Source: Acrasis kona (Eukaryota; Heterolobosea; Eutetramitea; Acrasida; Acrasidae). From it: DNA of 64,000 bases. Below the pieces are notes generated by a model. It saw only the letters and a program-made list of their open reading frames with translations, did no database searches and had not been told where the DNA came from. The stretch covers positions 1 to 64,000 of the forward strand of contig JAOPGA020001779.1 in NCBI GenBank assembly GCA_026419775.2, written 5' to 3'. Numbering within the stretch: position 1 is the first letter of the stretch; the number at the start of each line of letters is the position of its first letter. Both the position numbers and the translations under genes were made by a program. Shown piece by piece: positions 22,242-31,666 of this stretch.

Positions 22242-24267
22242 TTATAATCTCATCAACTCCTCTTCCTCCTGATCGTCATATACATCCAAATAATCCTTCT
22301 TCAATACATAGGCATCCATCACACCCTTTCCTTTAATCAATATACCATTCCTCTTATCAAACGAATACAAATTACACAACAATGCATGTGTGCTCTGCGA
22401 CACTTGAACGCACATTCTCGGCGCCGTACTTTCCATGCGACTTTAAAAGTAAAAAATAAATAAATGTGTCCATCTCACCTTGCAACGTTCACAGCATCAC
22501 CCCATACATCATAAGTAAACTTTTTAGATCCAATCACTCCCGCCACAACTCTTCCAGTGTTAATTCCTACTCTAATTCCAATGTTGCTGTTGTGTCTGTG
22601 ATTATATAATGTCAACGTGTTGATCATGTGTATTCCAAATTCCAAACAACACACCGCGTGGTCAGGTCTTGGTATCAATCCACTAACGACCATGTAGGCA
22701 TCACCTATGGTCTTGATCTTTTCCACTCCATATTGTAACAATGCCTCATCTAAGAAGGGTTAAAAAGTATGCATAATCATGATTACCAAATTCCGTGAAT
22801 ATCTCGTTAAGCATGTTGACAATGGTTGCGGGCGGCATGTTATCGCTCATGGCAGTGAATCCACAAATGTCACTAAATAGTATGGTGGTCTCGGCGACTT
22901 CATCCACGACTTGGTTTCCCTGCTTGATGCGATCGGCTATTTTTTCGGGTAAAATGTTCAAAAGTAATTGTTCGCTCTTTTCCTTCTCTAATTGAACTTT
23001 ATCGTACTCTTGGTTCAAGCTGCTGATCAATGTTTTACGCTCCCTCTCCAGAGTGAAGGTCACCACCATGATCATGACGAAACAAATCACAACGGTACAA
23101 AACGTAACAACAAGTATCAAGCTCGGCGTCTGGACATAACTATTCATGATGATTGAAGTGGGAATGGATGGATTGTATTTTAATTGAACGGCGCTCATGC
23201 CAGTGTAATGCATGGCACAAACCGCCAGCGCAATGGTCACGCTGCTGACGACCTGGGCCCAGTTTCCAGAAATATTAAAGCACAAGAACAAACCAACCGT
23301 TCCAGCAATCAGCGCGATCACTGTGGAAAGTAACACTAGAAATAAATTATAAGTCATGTGCACCTGCATGATCATGGCCTCCATGCCCAAGTAATGCATG
23401 GAACAGGCTCCCATGGCCAGAAAGAAACCACCTATGGCAATTTGCCACGGCTGAGGCCTTCGCGTGTCTGTTGTGAGTTGTCTGGCCAACTCCACGATCC
23501 TAGATTCCTTTTCGATGAAGCCTTCTCTGTATAATTGGTGAGGAGATGATTGGGGAAGGGTATCTTCTTCTAACGCTTCTCCGTTTGTGGAATGGCCGTC
23601 CGACGAGTCATTGTCGGAGCATGAATCAAAAACAAGAGATGGATGCTGAAGCCTCTTCATTCGCCTTAGTTTGCGAATGTGAAGTTTGAATTGTTGATGA
23701 CGGTATTGTTTGCCCAGATCCTTTAGGTGCGCTTTAACTGGTAGCAGCTGTTTTTGACTAGACTGCCGAGAAAGGATTTTGGTCGAAGAGATGGGAGCGG
23801 GGTCTGGATCCCTGAGATAATTGATACCACAAAACAGGTTCGCCGTCATTGAACAAACAACTGCGAAAACTAAACTAAGTGCGGTTCTCTTCCATTCGAA
23901 CGCGAACGGCAAACTTTTGATTTCGTTTGTTATTGTATTCTTTACGAACGTCTCGAAAGCTGTCATTCCAACTAATATTTTAATTCTCAATTCTTGCTAA
24001 TTGTTACTTACGAAACTAGAAATTGAAAGTGGAGTGTGAAATATATCTTACGTGCATTGACCAGATACCACAGGCAGATAGGGAGAAAGACCCTGTAAGC
24101 ATCCAAAAAAGTAGAGATATCCTACGCTTGCTGTGCCTAATTTGCAGCAACATTTGCAGCGCTGTAAAAGAACCAATTATTGATATACCTAACGAAAGTA
24201 ATATATAAAGTTTTCTCCACTCATAATAAATGACGGTATTAGCAGAAGACCACGCGTGATCCTCCAT
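22242..24267 (-). CDS. MHYT-domain adenylyl cyclase
   Basis: Makes cAMP, with a membrane sensor of the MHYT type. Five exons: 24267-24052, 24015-24012 (4 nt), 23971-22787, 22749-22479 and 22440-22242; introns of 36, 40, 37 and 38 nt; 624 residues. Three MHYT motifs, SMHFLGM (residues 70-76, completed by the microexon), SMHYLGM (near 265) and AMHYTGM (near 327), mark the membrane domain. The class III catalytic domain follows with LFSDICGF, KTIGDAYMVVSGL, TYDVWGDAVNVASR and GRVVAGVIG. Lys in IKTIGD and Asp in YDVWG are the ATP-selecting residues; guanylyl cyclases have Glu and Cys there. MHYT domains are best known in bacteria and are thought to sense O2, CO or NO through copper. Confidence 0.88.
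24012..24015 (-). other. 4-nt microexon of the MHYT cyclase gene
   Basis: The bases TTTC (minus strand) lie between an acceptor ...TTCTAG and a donor GTAAGT. Joining CAC | TTTC | TTGGAATG gives H-F-L-G-M and completes the MHYT motif. Skipping the 4 bases gives CAC TTG GAA TGA, a stop. Retaining either intron also ends or shifts the frame. Confidence 0.7.
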
Positions 24268-24894
24268 GTTGTTGTTTCTATTTTTACATCATGTTTAATA
24301 AAAACCAATTTTGGACCGCTCGACCGGTTTCAGACTGGCCGAAATTGTTTGGTTTATGATAGAAGATAAGGTTTGACATCTCACTGGCGACAGAACACTA
24401 CAAGTGGGATACCTAATCAACTAAAAAAGCTTCAGGTACAGTATGAAGCTATAGTGAAGCGGCTGAATTCTACAAAATTCTCATCAGAGGAGATTGAAAT
24501 CTTGTCCTCGAAACTTCATGTATTGTTTTGAAATTGAAAAGAATTCCTCTGGAAATGGATAAATATAAAGCTCTTTTTACGAGCGTTGAATTTAACGCTG
24601 AAGCATAGCTTATTGTTACTATCAAATCTCATTTAGGGTTTTACTTTTTAAACGTTTATTGTGGAGCATTATCCTATCTAAATCGTGGAAGTTCTGAAGT
24701 GTAGAGGTGGTCCACAGATTGTTTTTGACCTGAAAGAAGCAAGTCGTGGAAGGGCTTAATTATTTGGCATTGTAAAGTGAATTAGAATCTCCTGGTGACA
24801 GGTGTCATCCGAATCATCCTTTTTATAGAATTCGTTAGATCCTCCATTTGTATAACAAGCCTTCAGTAACTGATCATCAACAAAAAACAACGAA
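24268..24894. other. intergenic with a coding-like fragment at 24370-24531
   Basis: Between two divergent starts. On the plus strand 24376-24531 reads 51 open codons with coiled-coil character (QLKKLQVQYEAIVKRL, SSEEIEILSSKL), ended by TGA and preceded closely by TAA. No ATG or good splice partner is visible. It may be a gene relic or a missed exon; the rest looks noncoding and should hold both promoters. Confidence 0.3.
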
Positions 24895-26718
24895 ATGAGA
24901 TCATTTGCGGCACTCTTAATCGTGTGCTCTATTGTTTCGGTTTCACTAGCACAAGACCCTCTAGTTGGCTATTCAAAACAAAACCCTCTATCAAACCTAA
25001 CAGCAAGCAATCAGATTTTAGGCTGTGTTAGTAAACAAACTGGAGTGACAAAGGTGCTAGAATGTTTATCAAACTTCATTTCGGACCAAGTTCAGATCAA
25101 AGGAAGCCCAAACTATGCGTTACCTGGCACATACAGAGTTGGATATACCTATCAGGCACCGCTATTAACAGGAGGCAGTTATCCATCAAGTTATGGTAAC
25201 TCGCTTTCACAAAGAGCCGATGTCTATGACTCTGCAATGTCAGCAATCTTCCTTATGAATGTAGCAAAGCTTGACTTGGCGCAGAAGATTTGCGACACCC
25301 TAGTGGCGGTTGTGAACAATGAAAAAACAAGTGACGGAAGAATCAGATCTGCTTATTCCACTCTTCAACCCATATCCAGAGAGTTCCTACCCACACAATA
25401 CACTACCTACACCTCCAACGCTGTCGACCCATCCATCTCAACAAGAGACCAAGCGTACACTATCATCGCCTTGACACGCATGTATGTACACACTGGAATG
25501 TACAAGTATTTGAAGGCCGCCATAAAGATCGGTACTTTCATCAAGAACTACCAAGCATCCATTAAGGGGTGGCAAGGTTATAACGGAGGGTTTTCACAAG
25601 ACTCCAGAGGAAACGACGTACAATTAAATTATAGAACAACAGGACATAACTGTGCTGTTTATGCCGCCGCAAACATGTTGAAGGGTATAACAAAGGATAA
25701 TTCATGGGATGAACTCATGGAGAAATCATCAAAGTTCATCAGCAACATGTTCGACTCAGGTGTTGGGGCCTACCGTCTCCACACAGAAGATAACTCCGAC
25801 TCATGGAGCGCAGATTCTCCTCTCTCAGCTGTCACTCAAAGTCAAAAAATCTTGACAGGACTCGACGAAGGTGATTCCCGTCATTCACAAATGGCCTACT
25901 TTATTTTACAAAACCTCGCAACGCAGAGCGAATCATATTATGGTATCGTGTACGCCAAAGGTGGTCATGGAATTCACACCGAAAGTATGGCCATGACATC
26001 CATGGCCTTCTATGCACATGCCGCTGCCATTGCAGAGTCCAATCCAGCACTGTCGGAAACATTAAAGAAGCAAGCAGACACTTGGATGGAAACATTATTA
26101 AAAATCCAGTCGGAAGCCAGGAATGGAGACAGTCAAGGATTAGTAGCAAGTCCTGATGCGGATGGAGCACTTTCATGGGCAGGAAATGAATTCACTGGTG
26201 CAGCATTCAGAGCATTCCCACTTTTAAATACCGCGGCAACTGCATGGACTGGTTTAGCGCTAAGTTACATTCAAAATGGAGATTTGTATGCAAACCCATT
26301 CGCAAGTTATTGGAAGAAATCAGCACTCAGTTACTACAGCAGTTCGGTCATGGGAACTAACGACCCAGGGATCGTAAACGTCGACATTAGTTGGAGAAAA
26401 GTAAACAATGGAGCGCTTGCATTGAGCATTTTATTCGCAATGTTGTTGCTTGGCTTCTTGGTTGCATTGTGTGCACTCAACTACAAGATCCACAAGAGGA
26501 ATAAGGAAGTGAAGGGAATGTTTGAAGTCAAGAAGATTAACTTTACAAAGATTGCAACTGAGACCCCTCAGTCACCAATGAACAACACAAGTCCTTTAGG
26601 AAGTACGAGTCCAGTGAGCGGAGCGGCAGCATATGGAAGTCCACTAACGCCACAGACGCCAGTGTCACAGCAACAAAATTCGTTCTTGTTAAGAAGTATT
26701 TCACCAGTAGCTGAATAA
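24895..26718 (+). CDS. type I membrane protein with six-hairpin-like ectodomain
   Basis: Single exon, 607 residues. A signal peptide (residues 1-19, ending SVSLAQ) leads a large ectodomain with repeated helical hairpins (RADVYDSAMSAIFLM, TRDQAYTIIALTRMYVHTGMY, GHNCAVYAAANMLKGI, ESMAMTSMAFYAHAAA) that resembles the alpha/alpha toroid of several glycoside hydrolases and lyases. One membrane helix (about 503-525, LALSILFAMLLLGFLVALCAL) precedes a basic then Ser/Thr/Pro-rich cytosolic tail (TPQSPMNNTSPLGS). Catalytic residues cannot be assigned, so it could be an enzyme or a receptor. Codon use suggests good expression. Confidence 0.75.
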   Translation: MRSFAALLIVCSIVSVSLAQDPLVGYSKQNPLSNLTASNQILGCVSKQTGVTKVLECLSNFISDQVQIKGSPNYALPGTYRVGYTYQAPLLTGGSYPSSYGNSLSQRADVYDSAMSAIFLMNVAKLDLAQKICDTLVAVVNNEKTSDGRIRSAYSTLQPISREFLPTQYTTYTSNAVDPSISTRDQAYTIIALTRMYVHTGMYKYLKAAIKIGTFIKNYQASIKGWQGYNGGFSQDSRGNDVQLNYRTTGHNCAVYAAANMLKGITKDNSWDELMEKSSKFISNMFDSGVGAYRLHTEDNSDSWSADSPLSAVTQSQKILTGLDEGDSRHSQMAYFILQNLATQSESYYGIVYAKGGHGIHTESMAMTSMAFYAHAAAIAESNPALSETLKKQADTWMETLLKIQSEARNGDSQGLVASPDADGALSWAGNEFTGAAFRAFPLLNTAATAWTGLALSYIQNGDLYANPFASYWKKSALSYYSSSVMGTNDPGIVNVDISWRKVNNGALALSILFAMLLLGFLVALCALNYKIHKRNKEVKGMFEVKKINFTKIATETPQSPMNNTSPLGSTSPVSGAAAYGSPLTPQTPVSQQQNSFLLRSISPVAE

Positions 26719-26737
26719 AATGTATATACAAGTTTAT

Positions 26738-28435
26738 TTACCAGAATAGTACTTCATTTGTTGGCGATGATGGTTTGCTATCAAACTCTGCTAATTGGTC
26801 CACGTCTGTTAAAAAGTCCTTCATAAAATCTTCCAGATCGTCCTGATCTCCTCCGGAACTGTCGGAAAGTGGTGTTGTATCGTCGGCGACTTGCGATGTG
26901 TTCATGTAGGATTGGTCGTTGTTCATTAGTATTAACGTTGCTTCGATTGCATTCTCTGCTCTCATTACAATGCTTGAAAAACTTGATTGGACCAACTTGC
27001 TGGACTCTCCTAAAATGTTCATACCTTGAATGTCCGATCGTAACCATTCGATGAGTTCTCTCCTTTCTTGATTATTCTTTGATACTTCCAAACAATGTAC
27101 GTGTACGCTGATGGCCATGTATAATGCTTCTGCTGCAAATACAGGCATTCCAAAACATGTGGTCTTGCTCCTTGCCAGTATGCTAACCGACTCTGCGACT
27201 CTTCTTGCAGATGCGCTGGTGACTCTGCCCATTTGACACAAGTGTTGTATTTTGGCGCCAAGGCACAAGAAGAGTGCCACATGCTGTCGCATGTACAGGA
27301 ATGGTGTGGGGACCTCATTTTCAGAATTGTTTTTTTGAGCGTCGGAAACAGACTTGAATTTGTCTATAATGTAGTCCAATACGTTCAGGTTGATCTTAAA
27401 GTGAACGTCGCTGTTTTGCTCCAAGTCATTCTTAATGTGCTGCAGGTATGGCAGAAACTCATCAAACATTTCTTCGTTCACCACTCCATCTCCATTGCTC
27501 TCTGTTTTGTCCTTCAAGTCATTCAAGCGCTTGTATTGACGAGTCACAAAGTGTAGATAAATGAAACGCTTTGTGGCTTGTATGAGGTCAACCTTGTCAC
27601 TTATAAAGCTCATGCAACTAGATAGCATACACTCCACAAATTTATCGCGAATGATTTGTAACTGCTCTTCGAAAGTAAAATCTCTCTTTACCCTTGATTG
27701 TCTTCGCTTCTCTACGTACTTACTTGTATTCTCTAGGTAGAACATTCCCTTCGAAATTTCATTGTTGTTGATCAAGTACATGCCCAAATACAAGAATGCA
27801 ACAGCCACACTCGAGTTATTAAGCACTTTATCAAAGCTAGACTCTAACAACGTCCGACTCGTTTCGAAACATTTTAAAGAGAATTGTTCCATGTTGCGAA
27901 ATCTTGTATAAAACCACGACTGCATGGCAAATATGAGGGCCATGTCATCATTATCAGGTGCTTTTAATCTGTTTATGACTACTTCGCCTCCTTTGCGCAT
28001 GTTCTTTTCAAAGTTTATAATTGCACCCGCTTTCGCTTTATCGAGTACTGGAGTGTTTTGAAACAAATGCTCGAAAAATACATCCATGTTCGAGTGCATA
28101 GGTGGATCCTTTAATGGTGACGGCGGTTTGGGTATTTCGTCGTTCTCCTGGGGAGATGCGATGCCCGTATTAGTGCTAATGTTGGTAAATACTAGGGGCT
28201 TTTTAATGTAAGGCTCGTAGTGTATAAATCCATCACTGAAAGTTGTGCCCTCCTTTTTAGGGCCCCTCTTCTGTGGCTTGTCGCTCCAATCACACACTTT
28301 TCCTTTAGTCGCGCAGTGTCCACAAGTAGGATACTGCTTGTCACACCTTCTATGTGATTGCTTGCAATGTGAACAGGCGTGAGAAGTCTCAACCAACGTT
28401 GGAATCCTTGGTAAATTTGTAAGGTGATCGGACAT
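26738..28435 (-). CDS. Zn2Cys6 binuclear-cluster transcription factor
   Basis: DNA-binding regulator of the GAL4 type. Single exon, 565 residues. Residues about 20-50 carry C-SH-C-KQSHRR-C-DKQYPT-C-GH-C-ATKGKV-C, the CX2CX6CX6CX2CX6C zinc cluster, followed by a basic linker KPQKRGPKKE. The rest is helical, without an obvious fungal-specific middle-homology motif, and ends with an acidic, Ser-rich tail (GGDQDDLEDFMKDFLTDVD) that could activate transcription. This family is abundant in fungi and known in a few amoebae; its targets cannot be inferred here. Confidence 0.85.
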   Translation of the reverse strand: MSDHLTNLPRIPTLVETSHACSHCKQSHRRCDKQYPTCGHCATKGKVCDWSDKPQKRGPKKEGTTFSDGFIHYEPYIKKPLVFTNISTNTGIASPQENDEIPKPPSPLKDPPMHSNMDVFFEHLFQNTPVLDKAKAGAIINFEKNMRKGGEVVINRLKAPDNDDMALIFAMQSWFYTRFRNMEQFSLKCFETSRTLLESSFDKVLNNSSVAVAFLYLGMYLINNNEISKGMFYLENTSKYVEKRRQSRVKRDFTFEEQLQIIRDKFVECMLSSCMSFISDKVDLIQATKRFIYLHFVTRQYKRLNDLKDKTESNGDGVVNEEMFDEFLPYLQHIKNDLEQNSDVHFKINLNVLDYIIDKFKSVSDAQKNNSENEVPTPFLYMRQHVALFLCLGAKIQHLCQMGRVTSASARRVAESVSILARSKTTCFGMPVFAAEALYMAISVHVHCLEVSKNNQERRELIEWLRSDIQGMNILGESSKLVQSSFSSIVMRAENAIEATLILMNNDQSYMNTSQVADDTTPLSDSSGGDQDDLEDFMKDFLTDVDQLAEFDSKPSSPTNEVLFW

Positions 28436-29692
28436 TTAATATTAAAAATAACAATTATACCTTTTTGTAATTTTTCTAACGGTAGGATGACGGAGTGGTT
28501 CTACTTCTCAAACTGGAAGAAGGAGGGCAAAACAAGTCTTAAAAAGAAGGCAGTATTGAGAACGGGCTAAGGCGGGCTAAGACTGCGTGGTAGCCTCATT
28601 TATCATGTCACATTTGTTACAAGAACACACNATGAGCAACTTCACCCCAGCAACAATCCTTGAATGAACAAACAGTTCAAAACGAGCATTAGCCAGGAAC
28701 TGTGAAGAGTATCTCAAGACTCTGATACGTTGGACACTGAAGGAGTTTATGTTTACTTAGAGACGGAGATTAAGCACATGATCTCTAACATTGCAATGGA
28801 GTATATCAACCTTGCAAACAAGGAATACCATCGTATCAAGCAGGAGAGTGAAAGGACAAAAAAGTTTGAAAATGATAGAAAGTCAAATCCTGAAAGTGCT
28901 CAAAAAACAAAAGATTATTCTGTTGTTTGTGATTTGATGTCGGTTCACCGAAACATTTGGAAAGCGAGAAGCTATATGAAGAGTTTCTAACAAGTTGCCT
29001 GAACATGTGACGAAGAGCTCTAACACGCTTTGTTTGTCTTTTCAAGGCAATGCATGATGCTCGCTTGCGAACAATATTTAATAAATAGGCGACATAGGAC
29101 TCAGAGATGTTGAAGTTGAATCATTCTTGTATTCGCTCACAAAACCAATCATGTGTTTTTGTTGGGAATGCTTTTGTTAGCGACCATATATAATCTAACA
29201 CCATTGGATTGTTTTTAAGTGCTTGTAGCTTTGGCCGTCCTAAGTTTGGTAACTCCAGTCCTACTAAATATTTTCTGGCATTACGCGCAACCGTGCGGAA
29301 TCTTCCGACAGCTTGCGAAACCACTGTGTCATTATCATTTGGAAGTGATTCATCAACAGGTGCTTAGGTGGTAAGTTGTATAGTTGGCGCGGGTGTAGTT
29401 TCGATTTCAGGTGTTGGTGTGGGGGACTATCGGGATTGCCGATATTGTGAGTGAGTATCTCGCACCCAATCTACTTTGTACTCCATAGACAGTTGTTATA
29501 AAGTTGGTGGATTGAAATATTGATTACACTCTTCTACCTGGCTTGTTTTCGTGTTGTTTTCTGTGTTGTAGAACACAGCAGAGAACAGATGAAAAACATA
29601 ATAGTGCTGAGTAGTCCGTTATACTCCATGGTATGAAGAAGAGTTAATGCAAAAGTAAATAATTTAATGAAAGTAAATAATTTAATAAAAAG
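28436..29692. other. degenerate region, includes one ambiguous base
   Basis: No intact gene. Position 28631 is N. The plus strand around 28690-28990 holds coding-like but frame-broken text (LARNCEEYLKTL in one frame, then EIKHMISNIAMEYINLANKE in another to a TAA at 28990). The minus strand has a further fragment, listed separately. A short open frame at 28487-28570 (MTEWFYFSNWKKEG) may be another relic. Confidence 0.35.
29121..29440 (-). pseudogene. decayed Pro/Thr-linker plus helical domain fragment
   Basis: One minus-strand frame reads a Pro/Thr linker (SPTPTPEIETTPAPT), a TAA, then APVDESLPNDNDTVVSQ and a basic helical stretch (GRFRTVARNARKYLVGLELP, then WSLTKAFPTKTHDWFCERIQE) ended by a stop at 29121. 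The internal stop and missing start suggest a relic. The ARNARKYL part echoes LARNCEEYL in the plus-strand relic nearby, so the two may be copies in inverted orientation. Parent family not recognised. Confidence 0.35.
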
Positions 29693-31666
29693 TTAGAGTG
29701 ATCTCTCACATACAAATGTTCTTTTGGCTGTACATGCTTCGGTTTTCCACTTACCGTAGTTTGAGGATCGTGGATCTCTGATTTGAACCACACAACTAAT
29801 GGTGAAATCAGAATTTGACCTGAAGTTTGTATATGATGCGGTAGCACCATTTAAATTGAAGACCCTTCCGTCCTTTACATTATATCCCAAGTAAGCGCTT
29901 TGTTGGTTGCCAACACTAACGTTATTACGAACAAAATCGTTTGCTTCTTGACTAGAGAAAGTTGCAAGATTTGCTCCGATTCCTTGACAGTATGATTGTG
30001 CAGAGTTTCTATCTAGTTCTTGACCATTTAGCAAGAAACAACTGTTCTTATATTGGGTATACCCTAAGGGACAAGTGGGAACAGGTGCAGCTGTAGTGGT
30101 TTGTGGTTTTGTTGTTGTGGGTGCAACAGTTGTTGTAGGAGCGGCTGTTGTCGTTGGCGGTTTTGTTGTCGTTGGAGCGGCTGTAGTGGTAGGTGCCTTT
30201 GTAGTTGTGGGGACAGCAGTTGTTGTAGGAGGAGCGGTAGTTGTTGCTGGTGCTTTAGAAACGGTAGGAGAGGGCTTAGTAGAAACAGGTGAAGTAGTTA
30301 CTGGTTTTGTAGTCGTAGGTGCAGCAGTGGGGGCTTTTGTTGGAGCGCTGGTAGTGGTTGGCAGTTTAGTTGTTGTAGGAGCGGTTGTTGTGGTGGGCGC
30401 AGTGGTAGTGGTTGGTGGTTTTGTAGTGGTGGGCACAACAGTTGTTGGAGCGGCTGTAGTGGTAGGTGCCTTTGTGGTGGTGGGGGAGGTGGTTGGTGCT
30501 GCAGTTGTTGTCTTTGGTATTGAAGGAGTTGGTTTCACAGTAGTAGGAACTGCAGTTGTAGTTGTAGGCGCTTTAGTAGTTGTTGGTGTTTTTGTCGTTG
30601 TGGGTGCAGCTGTTGTAGTTGCTGGAGCTTTGGTTGTTGTCGGAGCAGTAGTGGTTGTTGGTTTTGTCGTTGTGGGTGCGGCAGTTGTTGTGGGAGGTTT
30701 AGTTGTTGTAGGAGCGGTTGTTGTGGTTGGTACAGTTGTAGTGGTTGGAGAAGCTGGGACAATAATTTGAGCTGATATAGGATTATATCCAATCTCCATG
30801 TTGCACTCATTTGTACCTCTTTTAATCCAAAAGGCACCATTCATTCCCCATCCTTTACCCCAGGAGTTAACCGCAATCCAGTAAGGAGTACCATATCCAT
30901 CAACACCCCACCCAGTTACGTAAACTGAGTGCCCTCCGGCCTTTGCTCCAGTTGTATATGAATACACACCGCTTGTATAAGAGAAGAAGTCATTGTACAC
31001 GTCAAATCCAATCTGAACTGGTCCATAGTTATAAATATCAATCATCATCGCCTGCACACTCTGTAGCAACTTGTATGATGTAGCGTAGTACTTTGTCATT
31101 TTTGAAGTGTCGGGACAAGTACCGGTTACTCCCTTAGCTCCTGAACTGTATGGTAAGTTACCATCGGCAACTTCTCCGGACTCTTTGTAAAAGTTCCACA
31201 CACCAGGTAATGTACCTCCATTGCATCCAGCATTTTGTGTAGCGCAGCTTGTTGGATATTGGACGCTCATAAGCTGATTGACGGCGCCATTTGTTGCGAT
31301 GCAAAGTCGTTGTGATAGCACGCTGCTACTTGCGAAGGCCCAGCAACAGCCACAGTTTGCCTGGTCTCTTGCAGCTTGGGTGCAGGATGGCCATTTAGTG
31401 CGAGAGTCGAACTGCTCTGGTAGATTAACTGCGAAGACAGTGTTGTTCTTTCTTGGTGTTGTGTCCAATTCTTGGTTTAGTCCCAGCATTCCTCTGGCAT
31501 CCTCCATGGTTACATTCGAAAAGCGCGGATTGAGTCCCGCTCTCCAACCTGGTCTAGCCGTATTGACCACTTTAATAATGTTAGATGATGTTACTAGTAT
31601 GGGGGCACAAATTGCTACATTCAATACTAACAGCTGAACAGCTGCCATCAAAATGTACAAGATCAT
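29693..31666 (-). CDS. secreted cathepsin B-like protease with mucin linker and C-type lectin domain
   Basis: 657 residues, single exon. The start was set at MILYILMAAVQLLVLNVAIC, a good signal peptide; the frame is open 131 codons further upstream, but that part lacks protein character. A short propeptide (GWRAGLNPRFSNV) precedes a C1A peptidase domain: DQANCGCCWAFA with the catalytic Cys before Trp, GCNGG, GGHSVYVTGWG for His, and NSWGKGWG for Asn. The usual CGSCWAF is CGCCWAF here. No cathepsin B occluding loop is seen. A Thr/Pro/Ala-rich mucin-like linker follows, then a C-type lectin fold (CPLGYTQYKNSCFLL to KRTFVCERSL). It may act in phagocytosis or outside the cell, targeted by carbohydrate binding. 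Confidence 0.85.
   Translation of the reverse strand: MILYILMAAVQLLVLNVAICAPILVTSSNIIKVVNTARPGWRAGLNPRFSNVTMEDARGMLGLNQELDTTPRKNNTVFAVNLPEQFDSRTKWPSCTQAARDQANCGCCWAFASSSVLSQRLCIATNGAVNQLMSVQYPTSCATQNAGCNGGTLPGVWNFYKESGEVADGNLPYSSGAKGVTGTCPDTSKMTKYYATSYKLLQSVQAMMIDIYNYGPVQIGFDVYNDFFSYTSGVYSYTTGAKAGGHSVYVTGWGVDGYGTPYWIAVNSWGKGWGMNGAFWIKRGTNECNMEIGYNPISAQIIVPASPTTTTVPTTTTAPTTTKPPTTTAAPTTTKPTTTTAPTTTKAPATTTAAPTTTKTPTTTKAPTTTTAVPTTVKPTPSIPKTTTAAPTTSPTTTKAPTTTAAPTTVVPTTTKPPTTTTAPTTTTAPTTTKLPTTTSAPTKAPTAAPTTTKPVTTSPVSTKPSPTVSKAPATTTAPPTTTAVPTTTKAPTTTAAPTTTKPPTTTAAPTTTVAPTTTKPQTTTAAPVPTCPLGYTQYKNSCFLLNGQELDRNSAQSYCQGIGANLATFSSQEANDFVRNNVSVGNQQSAYLGYNVKDGRVFNLNGATASYTNFRSNSDFTISCVVQIRDPRSSNYGKWKTEACTAKRTFVCERSL
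30080..30760 (-). repeat. Thr-Pro-Ala-Lys minisatellite-like linker coding repeat
   Basis: About 680 bases encoding imperfect units such as APTTTKAPTTT and PPTTTAAP on the minus strand. The opposite strand stays open as a Val/Gly-rich shadow. Expected to be heavily O-glycosylated and to vary in length between strains. Confidence 0.85.

Noticed and set aside
30075..30770. 231-residue Val/Gly-rich open frame on the plus strand
   Set aside because: It is the exact antisense of the Thr/Pro linker of the cathepsin-lectin gene. ACN codons read as NGT on the other strand, so no stops arise.
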